DNA of 43,534 nt, from the NCBI GenBank assembly GCA_021788625.1, contig JAJYKL010000034.1, positions 1-43,534 of the forward strand, read 5' to 3'. Source of the DNA: Chloroflexota bacterium (GTDB taxonomy: Bacteria > Chloroflexota > Anaerolineae > J036 > Brachytrichaceae). Position numbers and translations under genes: made by a program. Of the stretch, positions 8,016 through 16,638 are shown piece after piece. Within the stretch, counting starts at the first letter, position 1. Each line of letters starts with the position of its first letter. The notes below the pieces were generated by a model that saw nothing but the letters and a program-made list of their open reading frames with translations, did not search any database and was not told the origin of the DNA.

Positions 8016-9052
8016 GAATTCTCCGTTGTTTCACCCAGCCACTCGCTGATGTGGTACATAGGTGTGAAATCGATGAGTTGGCGAGCTCTCTCAAAGCTTA
8101 GCAGGCTTTCAGATCCCCGTAGGGGCCGTCTGAGTGTTGCGGTGGGGTAGAACAGGTTGGCCAGGAGCTCCGACGGTAAACCCAGGGTATTCTGGTCCTC
8201 GCATATAAACAGGGGGTGGCTGCCTTCATAGCGTGCCATGCTGGCTTTCTCGAATGCCTGGGCGGCATCTTCTCCCCGGATGCACGTCCAGAAATCAGTG
8301 TAACCGAATGACGCCGCTGCGACCGGGTCTACTTTCTCGAAGGCACTGGAGCTCACGTCGCGCTGGTCCCACGGCTTCTCACTGAGCCGCATAAGGCGCC
8401 GTTGCTCGTGATCGTCCAGGACACGGGCTACGCGGGCACGGCGTTCTGCTTCTGGCATGCGCAGGAGCGCCTGTGCGGCCTGGCGAGACCGTCCCATGAA
8501 TTTCCGCATCATGTCGCGCCAATGCCCCAGTGAAGGGTACACCGATGGCAGGCGAAACTGCACGCCTGAGATGCCATCGCGCCGCCAGTAATAGGCGGCC
8601 GTCTCCTCGTTCATGCGCTTGGAGAATGAGTAGGCGTCGGTCGTATACGTTGGGTGGTCTTCGTCCAGTGGAAAGTACTCAATGGGGAAGCTGCGCACTC
8701 CGAAGTTGTATCCCAGAGCGTTGATGGAGCTGGCACACACCACCCGGCGGATGCCCTCCTGCGCGGCAGCCTCGTAGAGATTGAAGGTTCCGGTGCAGTT
8801 GATGCGGTAGATCTCGTGCCCGGGTCCAGCAGCCGGGTGGGTGAGGGCCGCGAGATGCACGGCCGCTTCCATACCACGCACGCACTCGCGGACGGCGATG
8901 AAGTCGGTAACGTCCCCGGCAACGCACTCTGCACCCTCGATGCACCCCTCGCCCGTGCGGTCCAGCACACGCACCCGGTGACCATGGCTCAGCAACCGCT
9001 GCACCAGCGGGCGCCCAACAGTTCCCAGGCCGCCCGTAACCAGGATGTTCAT
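8012..9052 (-). CDS. NAD-dependent epimerase/dehydratase (extended SDR)
   Basis: The 346-residue extended short-chain dehydrogenase has the Rossmann motif TGGLGTVG (6-13), an NAD-selecting Asp31 (VLDR), catalytic Ser108/Ser109 and the YSFSK motif with Tyr141 and Lys145. This group acts on nucleotide sugars or free sugars (4-epimerases, dehydratases, sugar-1-dehydrogenases). In this operon it may oxidise or epimerise a sugar released by the neighbouring glycosidases, but the substrate is not readable. AAGGTG lies 5 bases before the ATG and overlaps the TAA of the preceding rhamnosidase gene, a sign of coupled translation. Confidence 0.88.
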   Translation of the reverse strand: MNILVTGGLGTVGRPLVQRLLSHGHRVRVLDRTGEGCIEGAECVAGDVTDFIAVRECVRGMEAAVHLAALTHPAAGPGHEIYRINCTGTFNLYEAAAQEGIRRVVCASSINALGYNFGVRSFPIEYFPLDEDHPTYTTDAYSFSKRMNEETAAYYWRRDGISGVQFRLPSVYPSLGHWRDMMRKFMGRSRQAAQALLRMPEAERRARVARVLDDHEQRRLMRLSEKPWDQRDVSSSAFEKVDPVAAASFGYTDFWTCIRGEDAAQAFEKASMARYEGSHPLFICEDQNTLGLPSELLANLFYPTATLRRPLRGSESLLSFERARQLIDFTPMYHISEWLGETTENS

Positions 9053-9061
9053 GGTTTCACC

Positions 9062-11455
9062 TTAGCCTATATCAATCGTCTGTGAGCCGGGTGTCAGCTC
9101 TTGCCACCTGTCCTGGTAGTCCAAAATGCCCGTCACACCCTCGGGCAGGCTGACGCGGCCGCTCAGACGACCATCGTGCACACGCAATTGCACGTCGACA
9201 CGGCCACGCGGGTGCACCAGCGAGCCAGAGACGTCATGGAGAGGCCCGAGTAATGGTTCAATCTCCAGGCGGCCAAAGCCGAACGTGGCCGGGCGTATGC
9301 CCAGGATGGTAGCAAAACTGTGATACAGCGGGTGTGCGCCCCAGCCGTGACAATCGGAACGGGTGGGCTCGGGCTGTTCCGGGGTGGTCATGAACCCCTG
9401 GGCGGGCAGGTCGTACCACAGTCGTAGGCGCTCGAAGAGAGCATCGGCCAGACCGAGCAGGCGATATGCCTCGAACAGGTAGTGAGTGAAGTAGATGGTC
9501 GTGCGGGTAAGAGTGGCGTCTTCGAGCAGCCCCTGCGCGATACGGCTGTGGTGGGGCATGTCCAGTGCTCCGCTCAGCAGGCTCAGGCATTGTGTATGTT
9601 CAGAGAAGTGCTGGTGATCCGGATCGTCGGCGAACAGGCCTCGCCGTTCATCCCAGAAGATGGATATCAACCGGCTGGCGAGAGCGCAACGCTCACGTTC
9701 GAAGCGGTGCGCCAGCTCCGGGTCGCCTGCCCAGTCCTCCAACTGGGCGGCCAGGGCGAGGGTGTAAACGAGGTGCCAGTTCAGTAATCCGCTCACGCCG
9801 CCGAAGCCTTCCGGCGGGACACCGATCGGCCAATCTGGCACCCAGTCCGCGAAATTCCAGCCTGCTGGGGCGACCAGCAGGCCATCGCCGTTCAGGTGGC
9901 GCAGGAAACCGTTCAACACGGCGCGAGCGCCTGGCAGGTGCCGGGTAACGAATTCCTGGTTGCCACGCCATAATGCGTAGTCGTGCAACATACCGACCCA
10001 CCACAAGGCGAAGGGTGGGATGATCTGCACGTCGCGCCCAGGGAAGCGTGCCTGGGTCAGCCCTTCCGGCACGCGCGACAGGTCGAACATCGTTATGGAC
10101 TTGCGGGGCAGGCGGTCGTCGAGGCTGAGCACGTAGGTGGTCAACGCCTCCAGGCGGGTGTCGCCGACGTACATCATCTCTTCGTAGTAGGGACAGTCCA
10201 GATAGGTCTCGTGCGCGCACATTTGCAGGCCGCGCAGGAGAATGGGCGCTGTCCGATCCAGCCTTTCGTCGCCCAATGCGATACGGCTTTCAGCTTCCAG
10301 CGGATAGCGCGTTTCCTCCAGCCCAACGGCCTCCAGTGTCAGGGGTTCATCGGCTGTTTCGACAAGCAGCAACAGGTAACGTCCCGCGCGCCACCACAGG
10401 TTTTCAAAACGCCGGTCTGTGCCACCGTCGGGGCGGATCACATCGCGCGATGGACCGATGAAGTAACGGTCTGCTACCTGATTACGCTGACCTTTGGATG
10501 AGCCTTTGGAATCCACGTATAGCGCCTCGGACCACGCCAGGGTGACTGTACTTCCCTGTCCACCGGAGGTGACCAGGTAGGGGTAGGCACAGTAGTACTG
10601 TTCCAGGTCCAGCACCACCTGCCTGCGCGCTCGGGCCGGCACAGTGAGGGGGGCGAGGCCATCAACCATGTCTTGCCACGCACGCACCTCGTGTTCGTCT
10701 CCGGGTTCGGCCGGAATGTGAACCACGCGCGGGTCGGTCCATGTGCCTTCGGTTGCAGAGCGCACTCGTCCGGCCCGGCGAGGCGCCGAGAGCTGCGCAG
10801 GCAGCATGGCTTCCCTGAGTACATGAAGTGGAAGAATGCCAAATGGGGTCAGGGCATCTTCGTGCCGTGATCTGGCAGGTAGCCACCCCTGGCCGGAACC
10901 ATATTCCACACCCCACGGATAGAGGCTTGCATCGATAGTCTGGTTCGCACCCGTAAACCAGGGTGAGTGCAACTCCATAGCCGGTAACTCGAAGGCGTAC
11001 CCGGATAGCGGTTTGACCTCCCACGCGGCGACACCGGTCGATAGTAATGAGGCGTGCGGTGGATCGGCTACCAGTAAAAAGCCTGGCGCCGTACTGACCT
11101 GCGCCAGAGGCGCTAGCTCGCCCAGGTGCCACACCCGGGCCACGAGCACGTGCTCGCCCGTGGCGACTGGCAGGTCGTAGCTTTCGTAGAACCAGGCGCT
11201 GGCAGAGCCACGCTCGGGTCCGCGACCCATGCGCCGCCCATCCAGCCACAGTTCATAGCGTTCGTCAGCCGTGACGTGCACCCGCACGGTTTGTGCCGTG
11301 GCCAGAGTGAAACGCAACCGGTATGCTACGACGGACTGTGCCTCGGTGCGACTCGGAGGCGCTATCCAGACGGGCCGCGCCTGGGTGTCTTCGGTCTTCG
11401 ATGCAGCCGGCTTGTAAATGGGTGCCAATCGATTTTCAGTCATTTGTACTCGCAT
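9062..11455 (-). CDS. GH78-like alpha-L-rhamnosidase
   Basis: The 797-residue protein follows the GH78 plan: N-terminal beta-sandwich (about 40-130), linker and further beta domains to about 390, an (alpha/alpha)6 barrel (about 395-720) and a C-terminal beta sandwich. DCPYYEEMMYVGD (420-432) corresponds to the family's CP-x-R-EE-x-x-W-x-GD block with the general-acid Glu, and SDCHGWGAHP (700-709) to the conserved His/Trp segment. The family cleaves terminal alpha-L-rhamnose by inversion. There is no signal peptide. A GGAGG six bases before the ATG at 11455 supports the start. In this operon with a GH106-like enzyme it points to rhamnose-containing substrates such as rhamnogalacturonan fragments or plant glycosides. 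Confidence 0.85.
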   Translation of the reverse strand: MRVQMTENRLAPIYKPAASKTEDTQARPVWIAPPSRTEAQSVVAYRLRFTLATAQTVRVHVTADERYELWLDGRRMGRGPERGSASAWFYESYDLPVATGEHVLVARVWHLGELAPLAQVSTAPGFLLVADPPHASLLSTGVAAWEVKPLSGYAFELPAMELHSPWFTGANQTIDASLYPWGVEYGSGQGWLPARSRHEDALTPFGILPLHVLREAMLPAQLSAPRRAGRVRSATEGTWTDPRVVHIPAEPGDEHEVRAWQDMVDGLAPLTVPARARRQVVLDLEQYYCAYPYLVTSGGQGSTVTLAWSEALYVDSKGSSKGQRNQVADRYFIGPSRDVIRPDGGTDRRFENLWWRAGRYLLLLVETADEPLTLEAVGLEETRYPLEAESRIALGDERLDRTAPILLRGLQMCAHETYLDCPYYEEMMYVGDTRLEALTTYVLSLDDRLPRKSITMFDLSRVPEGLTQARFPGRDVQIIPPFALWWVGMLHDYALWRGNQEFVTRHLPGARAVLNGFLRHLNGDGLLVAPAGWNFADWVPDWPIGVPPEGFGGVSGLLNWHLVYTLALAAQLEDWAGDPELAHRFERERCALASRLISIFWDERRGLFADDPDHQHFSEHTQCLSLLSGALDMPHHSRIAQGLLEDATLTRTTIYFTHYLFEAYRLLGLADALFERLRLWYDLPAQGFMTTPEQPEPTRSDCHGWGAHPLYHSFATILGIRPATFGFGRLEIEPLLGPLHDVSGSLVHPRGRVDVQLRVHDGRLSGRVSLPEGVTGILDYQDRWQELTPGSQTIDIG

Positions 11456-11524
11456 CGTCGTCCTCCAACAGAATCATTGTAGGTCCGCCGGGTTGGGTTG
11501 GGCATGCAGGCCGGTGCCGGGTGG

Positions 11525-12361
11525 TTAGCCTGTGGCATATGCAATGATGTACCGGACATATGCTGCCGTGTCTCGCGCCCTGGGCCAGGCCGACCTGTAC
11601 GTGCGTAGCCCGGTGCCACGCTGTATATTCAATGCTTCGTGTACCAGCGGGTGCCATTTTTGCGGCACCTGGGTCAGCGCATATTCGCCCGCCTGAGACT
11701 TTGAGATCATGTCGCCTTCTCGCAAGCCATAAAGTAATCGGCTTATGCCCAGAACAGCCCACTGCACGCCCGAGTCGGTAAGCAGCCACAGGAAGCGTAC
11801 TGGTGAGCGGGTGGGCGATGCAAATACCGTCCAGTAAGTATGAAGATTGGTTATCATGTACGCCCGAACGTCGACCCAGTTTATAGCGAAGCCCAGTGAC
11901 TGCGGCTCGGGACCGAAAACGGTGAGCGCGCGGTGTTTCAGCATCCACCAGGTGATCGGATTGATGTCATGGCGCGAAGCGCGGTACATGCGGCCGTCGT
12001 GGTAACACGGGTACGGGTTGATCTGCCTGGCTGGGAGTCCCAGGTCATGCCACTGTAGATAGCTGCCTTCCATGGCGCAGGAAGGGTAGTCTGACGCCAC
12101 ATGGCGGTGGACCTGTTCTAAATGGTCGAAGTCAGCCTGGTTCGCCGCGTGTGTGAGAACAGCTATAAAGTCCACGTCGCTCTGGCCCGGACAGAAAACT
12201 CCCAGGGCAAGGGACCCGTGCAGGTAAAGCCCGGCAACCCGTTGTGATGGATCACGTTCGATCAGCTTCAGGTAAGACGTCAGGACTGGGTTAACGTTCT
12301 CTGGCAAGTGGAGATCACTGTGATAAATGGATGAATTGCTGTCCAGGTCAAAGGTTTGCAT
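11525..12361 (-). CDS. Nucleotidyltransferase, ANT(3'')/AadA-like (DUF4111 type)
   Basis: The 278-residue protein has the nucleotidyltransferase motif GSLALGVFCPGQSDVDF (49-65) with metal-binding Asp62 and Asp64. An AadA/DUF4111-like helical C-terminal domain follows (DTAAYVRYIIAYA near the end). Relatives include streptomycin/spectinomycin adenylyltransferases, but many family members are not resistance enzymes, and its place at the head of a sugar-degradation operon gives no support for resistance. It starts without a recognisable Shine-Dalgarno. A TACAAT hexamer at 12399-12394 could be its -10 element. The gap to the rhamnosidase gene is 69 bases. Confidence 0.8.
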   Translation of the reverse strand: MQTFDLDSNSSIYHSDLHLPENVNPVLTSYLKLIERDPSQRVAGLYLHGSLALGVFCPGQSDVDFIAVLTHAANQADFDHLEQVHRHVASDYPSCAMEGSYLQWHDLGLPARQINPYPCYHDGRMYRASRHDINPITWWMLKHRALTVFGPEPQSLGFAINWVDVRAYMITNLHTYWTVFASPTRSPVRFLWLLTDSGVQWAVLGISRLLYGLREGDMISKSQAGEYALTQVPQKWHPLVHEALNIQRGTGLRTYRSAWPRARDTAAYVRYIIAYATG

Positions 12362-12446
12362 GTGCTATTAAGGGAAAAGGTCTACTTGATCAGATTGTAG
12401 CCAACGTTGTGTATCACCATGACCTATTGTGCGAATATTCACAAAG

Positions 12447-12475
12447 TTGACAGCCGGTAATACAGTCCTTAAAAT
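12447..12475 (+). promoter_or_regulatory. Canonical sigma-70 promoter of the subtilase gene
   Basis: TTGACA (12447-12452), a 17-base spacer, then TAAAAT (12470-12475). Transcription would begin near 12482, leaving a leader of about 204 bases before the ATG at 12686. This is the best promoter match in the window. Confidence 0.75.
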
Positions 12476-12541
12476 TCCACGTACCGCCCCACAGGAAGGG
12501 TGTTGCGCTGTTACCTTGAGCATTACGTCTTCAGCGTCCCG

Positions 12542-12635
12542 ATGACAGCCGTGTCATGCTTTGATCACAACATAGGGCGTATAACCAGGTTATTCAGGGA
12601 CACACGAAGTTGACATCGATGGAGATGTGTGCAAC
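12542..12635 (+). other. Three successive hairpins in the subtilase 5' leader
   Basis: ATGACA/TGTCAT around GCCG (12542-12557), ATAAC/GTTAT around CAG (12581-12593), and GTTG-ACATC with GATGT-CAAC around a 6-base loop and a 3-base bulge (12609-12635). No terminator follows, so this looks like leader structure affecting stability or translation rather than attenuation. No known riboswitch was recognised. Confidence 0.4.
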
Positions 12636-12685
12636 GATCGGTTTTCAATGTTGAGCCAGTCGCTCTACAAATCGGAGGTATTCGC

Positions 12686-14893
12686 ATGAAACGTCTACAC
12701 CATGTAATCGCGTTTGCCTTAATTGTTGGGCTCAGTATGCCGCTCACGGCTGCCGCAGCAGGGATCAATGGAGGTGGCACATCCGACGTGCCGAAATCCA
12801 ACCAGCCGGTTGTCGACACCACTTCGGCGATTGTCCAGCTGAAAGGTGACCCGCTCTCGACGTACCACGCGACGACGCCCACTCCGGGCAAGAAGATTAA
12901 CTTCAACAGCTCGGCGGTGAAGTCTTATCGTGCACAACTGGCTGCCGAGCGCAACGATTACAGGAAGTGGTTGGCGGCGAATGCGCCAAAAGCCAAGATC
13001 GTCGACCAGTACGACATCTCGCTGAACGCGGTCTCGGTGGACCTAAACAGCGAATCGCTGGCGACCATCGCCAGCGCACCGCAGGTGCAGACCGCTCAAT
13101 ACGAGGGTCTCTATCACCCTACGGGTGACCTTACCATCGATCCGGACCTGTCGCTCATCAACGCCATGAGCGCGTGGGAGCAAGTTGGCGGTGAGGCTAA
13201 CGCGGGTGCGGGCGTAAAGGTGGCCATCGTGGACACCGGTATCGACACTGGTCACCCGTGCTTCAACGATAGCGGCTATGCGAAACAACAGCAAAAGGGC
13301 GACATAAGTTTCACCAACAACAAAGTGATCGTCGCCAAGGTGTTCTACTACCGCAATGCCGTCACCCATTACACACCCGAGGCAGTGCAGGAGCACGGCA
13401 CCCACGTCGCTGGGACGGTGGCCTGCGACTACCACACACCAGCCATTGTGGACGGCGTCACGATTCCCTACGGCGTGTCCGGCGTAGCCCCGAAAGCCCT
13501 GCTGGGTAATTACAACGTCTTCCCCTACAAGGTGACCAACGCTCGCTCCGAAGACATCATGAATGCACTCGAGGCGGCCTACGCCGATGGCTTCGATGTG
13601 GCCAACATGAGCCTGGGCGGCGGCTACCACGGCGTGCAGGACCTGCTCTCGATCGCGGTGAACGATCTGGACCAGGCGGGTATGGTCGTCGCGGTGGCGG
13701 CCGGCAATTCCGGTCCGGGATTCGGCACGGTCGAGTCGCCCGGCGCGGCTGCGCGTGCCCTCACCGCCGGTGCCAGCAGCGTGCCGCATTTCGTCGGTGC
13801 GCCGGTTACGGTAGCTGGCAATACGTACGGTGCGGCAGCGGGCGAGTTTGCCACGCTCACCACTACAGACCTCACAGCTCCGCTGGCGGTCGTATCAACC
13901 GGCGGCGTATTGAGTACAGCTTGCGCGGCGTTGCCGCAGCAGTATAGCCTCACTGGCAGAATCGCTTTAATATCACGCGGTGGCTGTTCATTCTCAACCA
14001 AGATTCGCTATACGCAGGATGCTGGTGCCGTGGCTGTGCTGGTGGCCAATAATCTTATTGGCGACCCTGTTGCCATGGCAGAGGATGGCACACCCGACCA
14101 GCCCAATGTGCCGGCTTACATGGTCAGCCTCGATGATGGCCAGGCGCTTATGAATTATGCTGGTGACAGCACCACGATCGGCGCAGCGATGCAGTACTTC
14201 CTGACAAAGAATGCGAACATAATGGCCAGTTTTAGCAGCCAGGGACCTACAAAGGTGGACTTCCGCGTTAAGCCAGACGTGGTTGCACCAGGTGTCAACG
14301 TCCTCAGCTCTATCCCGCTCTTAAGCTGCGGTACAGATGCAACGACGTGCTGGGCCTTCTTCCAGGGTACCTCCATGGCGACTCCGCACCTGGCTGGTTC
14401 GGCAGCAGTCGTCATCGGCGCACACCCGAACTGGTCGGCTGAACAGGTACGCTCCGCCATTGTAAACACAGCCCAGCAGGGCGTGCTGCAGACATATAAC
14501 GGCTCCGTGGCGAGCGATGTTAATGTCATTGGCGCTGGTCTTGACGATCTGCAGGCAGCGGTGAACGCGCAGGTCGCGCTCGACCCGGTCAGCGTGAGCT
14601 TCGGCGCCATCCCTTCGGGTTCCGGCCAGACAGGCCAGTTCAATGTGACGCTGACCAACATCAGTGACAAACGCTTGAGCCTGGCAATCAGCGTGAACTC
14701 GAACGGCGACACCAGCGTGGCATACACACTGAGTCAGCCCAACCTGACGCTGGAGGCTGGCCAATCGGCCACCATCACCATCGTCGCGATGCTGAACAAG
14801 CGCGCGGCGACGGGAAACCACCAGGCGAACCTGACGATCAACGCAGGCGGCAGTGAGATCGCTCACGCCGCGGTTTACCTCCTCGTCAAGTAG
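12686..14893 (+). CDS. Secreted subtilisin-like serine protease (S8) with PA domain
   Basis: The 735-residue preproenzyme has a signal peptide (KR at 2-3, hydrophobic core 8-22, likely cleavage near AAAAG at 22-26). An inhibitor-I9-like propeptide spans about 48-145. The S8 catalytic domain has Asp183 (IVDTGID), His237 (EHGTHVAGT), oxyanion Asn341 (AGNSGP) and Ser563 (GTSMATPHLAG). A protease-associated (PA) domain is inserted at about 375-500 (RIALISRGGCSF is typical). The C-terminal part (about 632-735) is a beta-sandwich like those that follow PA-type subtilases. GGAGGT lies 6 bases before the ATG at 12686. The enzyme should act outside the cell on proteins. It forms its own unit: promoter 12447-12475, terminator 14926-14968. 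Confidence 0.95.
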   Translation: MKRLHHVIAFALIVGLSMPLTAAAAGINGGGTSDVPKSNQPVVDTTSAIVQLKGDPLSTYHATTPTPGKKINFNSSAVKSYRAQLAAERNDYRKWLAANAPKAKIVDQYDISLNAVSVDLNSESLATIASAPQVQTAQYEGLYHPTGDLTIDPDLSLINAMSAWEQVGGEANAGAGVKVAIVDTGIDTGHPCFNDSGYAKQQQKGDISFTNNKVIVAKVFYYRNAVTHYTPEAVQEHGTHVAGTVACDYHTPAIVDGVTIPYGVSGVAPKALLGNYNVFPYKVTNARSEDIMNALEAAYADGFDVANMSLGGGYHGVQDLLSIAVNDLDQAGMVVAVAAGNSGPGFGTVESPGAAARALTAGASSVPHFVGAPVTVAGNTYGAAAGEFATLTTTDLTAPLAVVSTGGVLSTACAALPQQYSLTGRIALISRGGCSFSTKIRYTQDAGAVAVLVANNLIGDPVAMAEDGTPDQPNVPAYMVSLDDGQALMNYAGDSTTIGAAMQYFLTKNANIMASFSSQGPTKVDFRVKPDVVAPGVNVLSSIPLLSCGTDATTCWAFFQGTSMATPHLAGSAAVVIGAHPNWSAEQVRSAIVNTAQQGVLQTYNGSVASDVNVIGAGLDDLQAAVNAQVALDPVSVSFGAIPSGSGQTGQFNVTLTNISDKRLSLAISVNSNGDTSVAYTLSQPNLTLEAGQSATITIVAMLNKRAATGNHQANLTINAGGSEIAHAAVYLLVK

Positions 14894-14925
14894 AAGGTGT
14901 TAGCTTGGCGTGCGACGCGTTTGCT

Positions 14926-14968
14926 GGCGCCCTGGGACCAGATCCGGTCCCAGGGCGCCGATGTTTTT
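14926..14968 (+). terminator. Rho-independent terminator after the subtilase gene
   Basis: A perfect 14-bp stem, GGCGCCCTGGGACC (14926-14939) with its complement at 14946-14959, closes a 6-base loop and is followed by GATG and five T residues (14964-14968). The T-run ends right at the stop codon of the convergent GH127-like gene. On the minus strand no T-run follows the hairpin, so it should work mainly for the protease transcript. Confidence 0.9.
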
Positions 14969-16561
14969 CTACCACAGCACCGGCATCGCCGCTGCAACCT
15001 TGGCCGGAGGTGAGGTGAAGTCTTGCGCCGTTGCCCACGCGCGGCGTTGATAGATGGGGTAGCGCTCGCCGGGCGGGTTGATCTCGACCATGCTGTGACC
15101 ACACCAGAAGCCGGTGTACTGATGTCCTGTGACGATATAGTCGCGCGAAGCTTCGCACAGTGGATACAGCAGTGATAACGTCTGTTTGGCGTGTACGCCC
15201 TCCATGCATGCATAGCGCCCGCGCCAGGTGGGCCGCAACGATACACCATCCAGTAGCACCTGTGCTTCGCCCACTGTGGCGTGCCCTGGCAGCCGGATGC
15301 ACACACACCTTGGGATTGTGCTCATCACACGCACGTCGATGCGTCCGGCCCACGGCTCGTGCGCCACGACATCCACGTACGGTGTACTGCGCGAGACACC
15401 AATGTTGATGCGTGTTTCGTCGGGACTCTCGGTAACGGCCGCGCGCCAGGTAAGGTAAAGCGCGCGCAGGCCACCGCCGATGCAGCAACCTTCAGAGCCG
15501 TCCCAGGTGAGCAGGTTATTGGGGTGCGCCGCACACTCAAAGGAGCCGTGCAACATGCTCATCACGGGCGGTGTGATTGACGGGAAAGCCTGTTCCAACA
15601 GGCAGGCGTCGGTGTACTGGTTTTGCACCAACTGGTTGCGTGCCACGCGCTCGATATCATCCCAGTAGTCGCCAACACCGGACTCTGTTAGCAGCACAGC
15701 CAGGTGCAGCAGATCGGCCAGCCCGCATGTCTCGCACGTGCCGGCGAAGAAGCCATCCAGCCCGAGTCCATCGATGAGAAAGCCAAAGTCGGGTGTTTGC
15801 TGCTGCAGCCAGGCGTATACGTGGTGCGCCCAATCGATCATCTCGCGGTCGCCGATGACTAGCCCCAAACGTGCGATGCCGACTGTGGTGGGCAGGATGC
15901 CTCCGGAGTGTGTGTTGCCGCGGAAGCGCCCGTCAGGTGGCACATCGCCATGCCGCATATAGAAATGGGCCAGTCGCTTCGCCAGGTCCAGAGCCCGCTC
16001 GTCGCCGGAGACCTGTGCATAGCGCGGCAGCGCCGTCAGAAGCGCGTATCGGTAGCCCAACCAGCGCTCCGGTACGTTTTCACCTGCATACCAGCCAGAT
16101 TGCAGTACAGGCGCCCAGCGATAGGTGGGGAAGCGCAGTTCATCTCCGTTGCGCTCTGTTATTGCCTCGAGCCCGCGCACCATGCGTCGCAGGCGTGTGC
16201 GTACTGACTCATCGCCTGATGCCAGCAGTGTGGTCATGGCCAGCAGCGGAGCACGCTGGCAGAACAGGTCCATATGACGAGCCTGAGCAGTCGCACCCAG
16301 ATCGGGCGCATATTTACTTGTCTCGGGATCGGGTTCGGGGTTATAAAACAGGCCGTCCCGGTCGTCCTGCTGCGCCCATAAGAAACGGCGCAGCGTGGTC
16401 TCCTCCTCTGCACCATCGGTTCGGCCGGTCATCTGGCGTGCCAGGACCACGCCATCCACAAAGCGTCCGGCGATATCGCAGTAGTCCCAGTAGGAATGCA
16501 TGGCACGTGGGGGGACAGCGCGGTAGTCCACCCAGAAGAAGGGACGCGCGGCCTGTGTCAT
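14969..16561 (-). CDS. GH127-like glycosidase (beta-L-arabinofuranosidase type, DUF1680)
   Basis: The 530-residue protein has an (alpha/alpha)6-barrel followed by beta domains, as in GH127. The unusual zinc-thiolate site of this family (Glu-x-Cys and Cys-Cys; E338/C340/C417/C418 in Bifidobacterium HypBA1) is matched by Glu277-Thr-Cys279 in CETCG and by Cys359-Cys360 in EGCCIGGG, with nearly the same spacing. The segment DYWDDIERVARNQLV after CETCG is also typical of the family. No signal peptide. I prefer the ATG at 16561 (weak AAGG upstream); an in-frame TTG at 16612 would add 17 residues and has no Shine-Dalgarno. The gene is downstream of prs on the same strand but apart from the main glycosidase operon. 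Confidence 0.8.
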   Translation of the reverse strand: MTQAARPFFWVDYRAVPPRAMHSYWDYCDIAGRFVDGVVLARQMTGRTDGAEEETTLRRFLWAQQDDRDGLFYNPEPDPETSKYAPDLGATAQARHMDLFCQRAPLLAMTTLLASGDESVRTRLRRMVRGLEAITERNGDELRFPTYRWAPVLQSGWYAGENVPERWLGYRYALLTALPRYAQVSGDERALDLAKRLAHFYMRHGDVPPDGRFRGNTHSGGILPTTVGIARLGLVIGDREMIDWAHHVYAWLQQQTPDFGFLIDGLGLDGFFAGTCETCGLADLLHLAVLLTESGVGDYWDDIERVARNQLVQNQYTDACLLEQAFPSITPPVMSMLHGSFECAAHPNNLLTWDGSEGCCIGGGLRALYLTWRAAVTESPDETRINIGVSRSTPYVDVVAHEPWAGRIDVRVMSTIPRCVCIRLPGHATVGEAQVLLDGVSLRPTWRGRYACMEGVHAKQTLSLLYPLCEASRDYIVTGHQYTGFWCGHSMVEINPPGERYPIYQRRAWATAQDFTSPPAKVAAAMPVLW

Positions 16562-16638
16562 GTCAAGCCTTGCTAGCAGTGAGGACAGGGCAAGGCTTGC
16601 TGCTGCTTGCAACCAGTTGTCCGGACGAGGAGACGTGC

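Larger units (their letters stand above)
12362..12685. other. Divergent intergenic region between the glycosidase operon and the protease gene
   Basis: This 324-base stretch has no gene. It holds a possible -10 (TACAAT, 12399-12394) for the minus-strand operon, a strong plus-strand promoter at 12447-12475, and about 200 bases of protease 5' leader with three hairpins. Confidence 0.6.

Noticed and set aside
11525-12361. Aminoglycoside resistance gene
   Set aside because: Only the general nucleotidyltransferase and AadA-like layout is visible. The setting is a sugar operon with no mobile element, so resistance is not supported.
13043-13789. 248-codon open frame on the minus strand inside the subtilase gene
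   Set aside because: It covers the catalytic core of the protease in antisense and has low-complexity His/Arg/Val composition typical of a shadow frame.
14926-14968. Bidirectional terminator shared by the protease and GH127-like genes
   Set aside because: The hairpin is perfect, but only the plus-strand side is followed by a T-run; the minus-strand side is followed by GC-mixed sequence.
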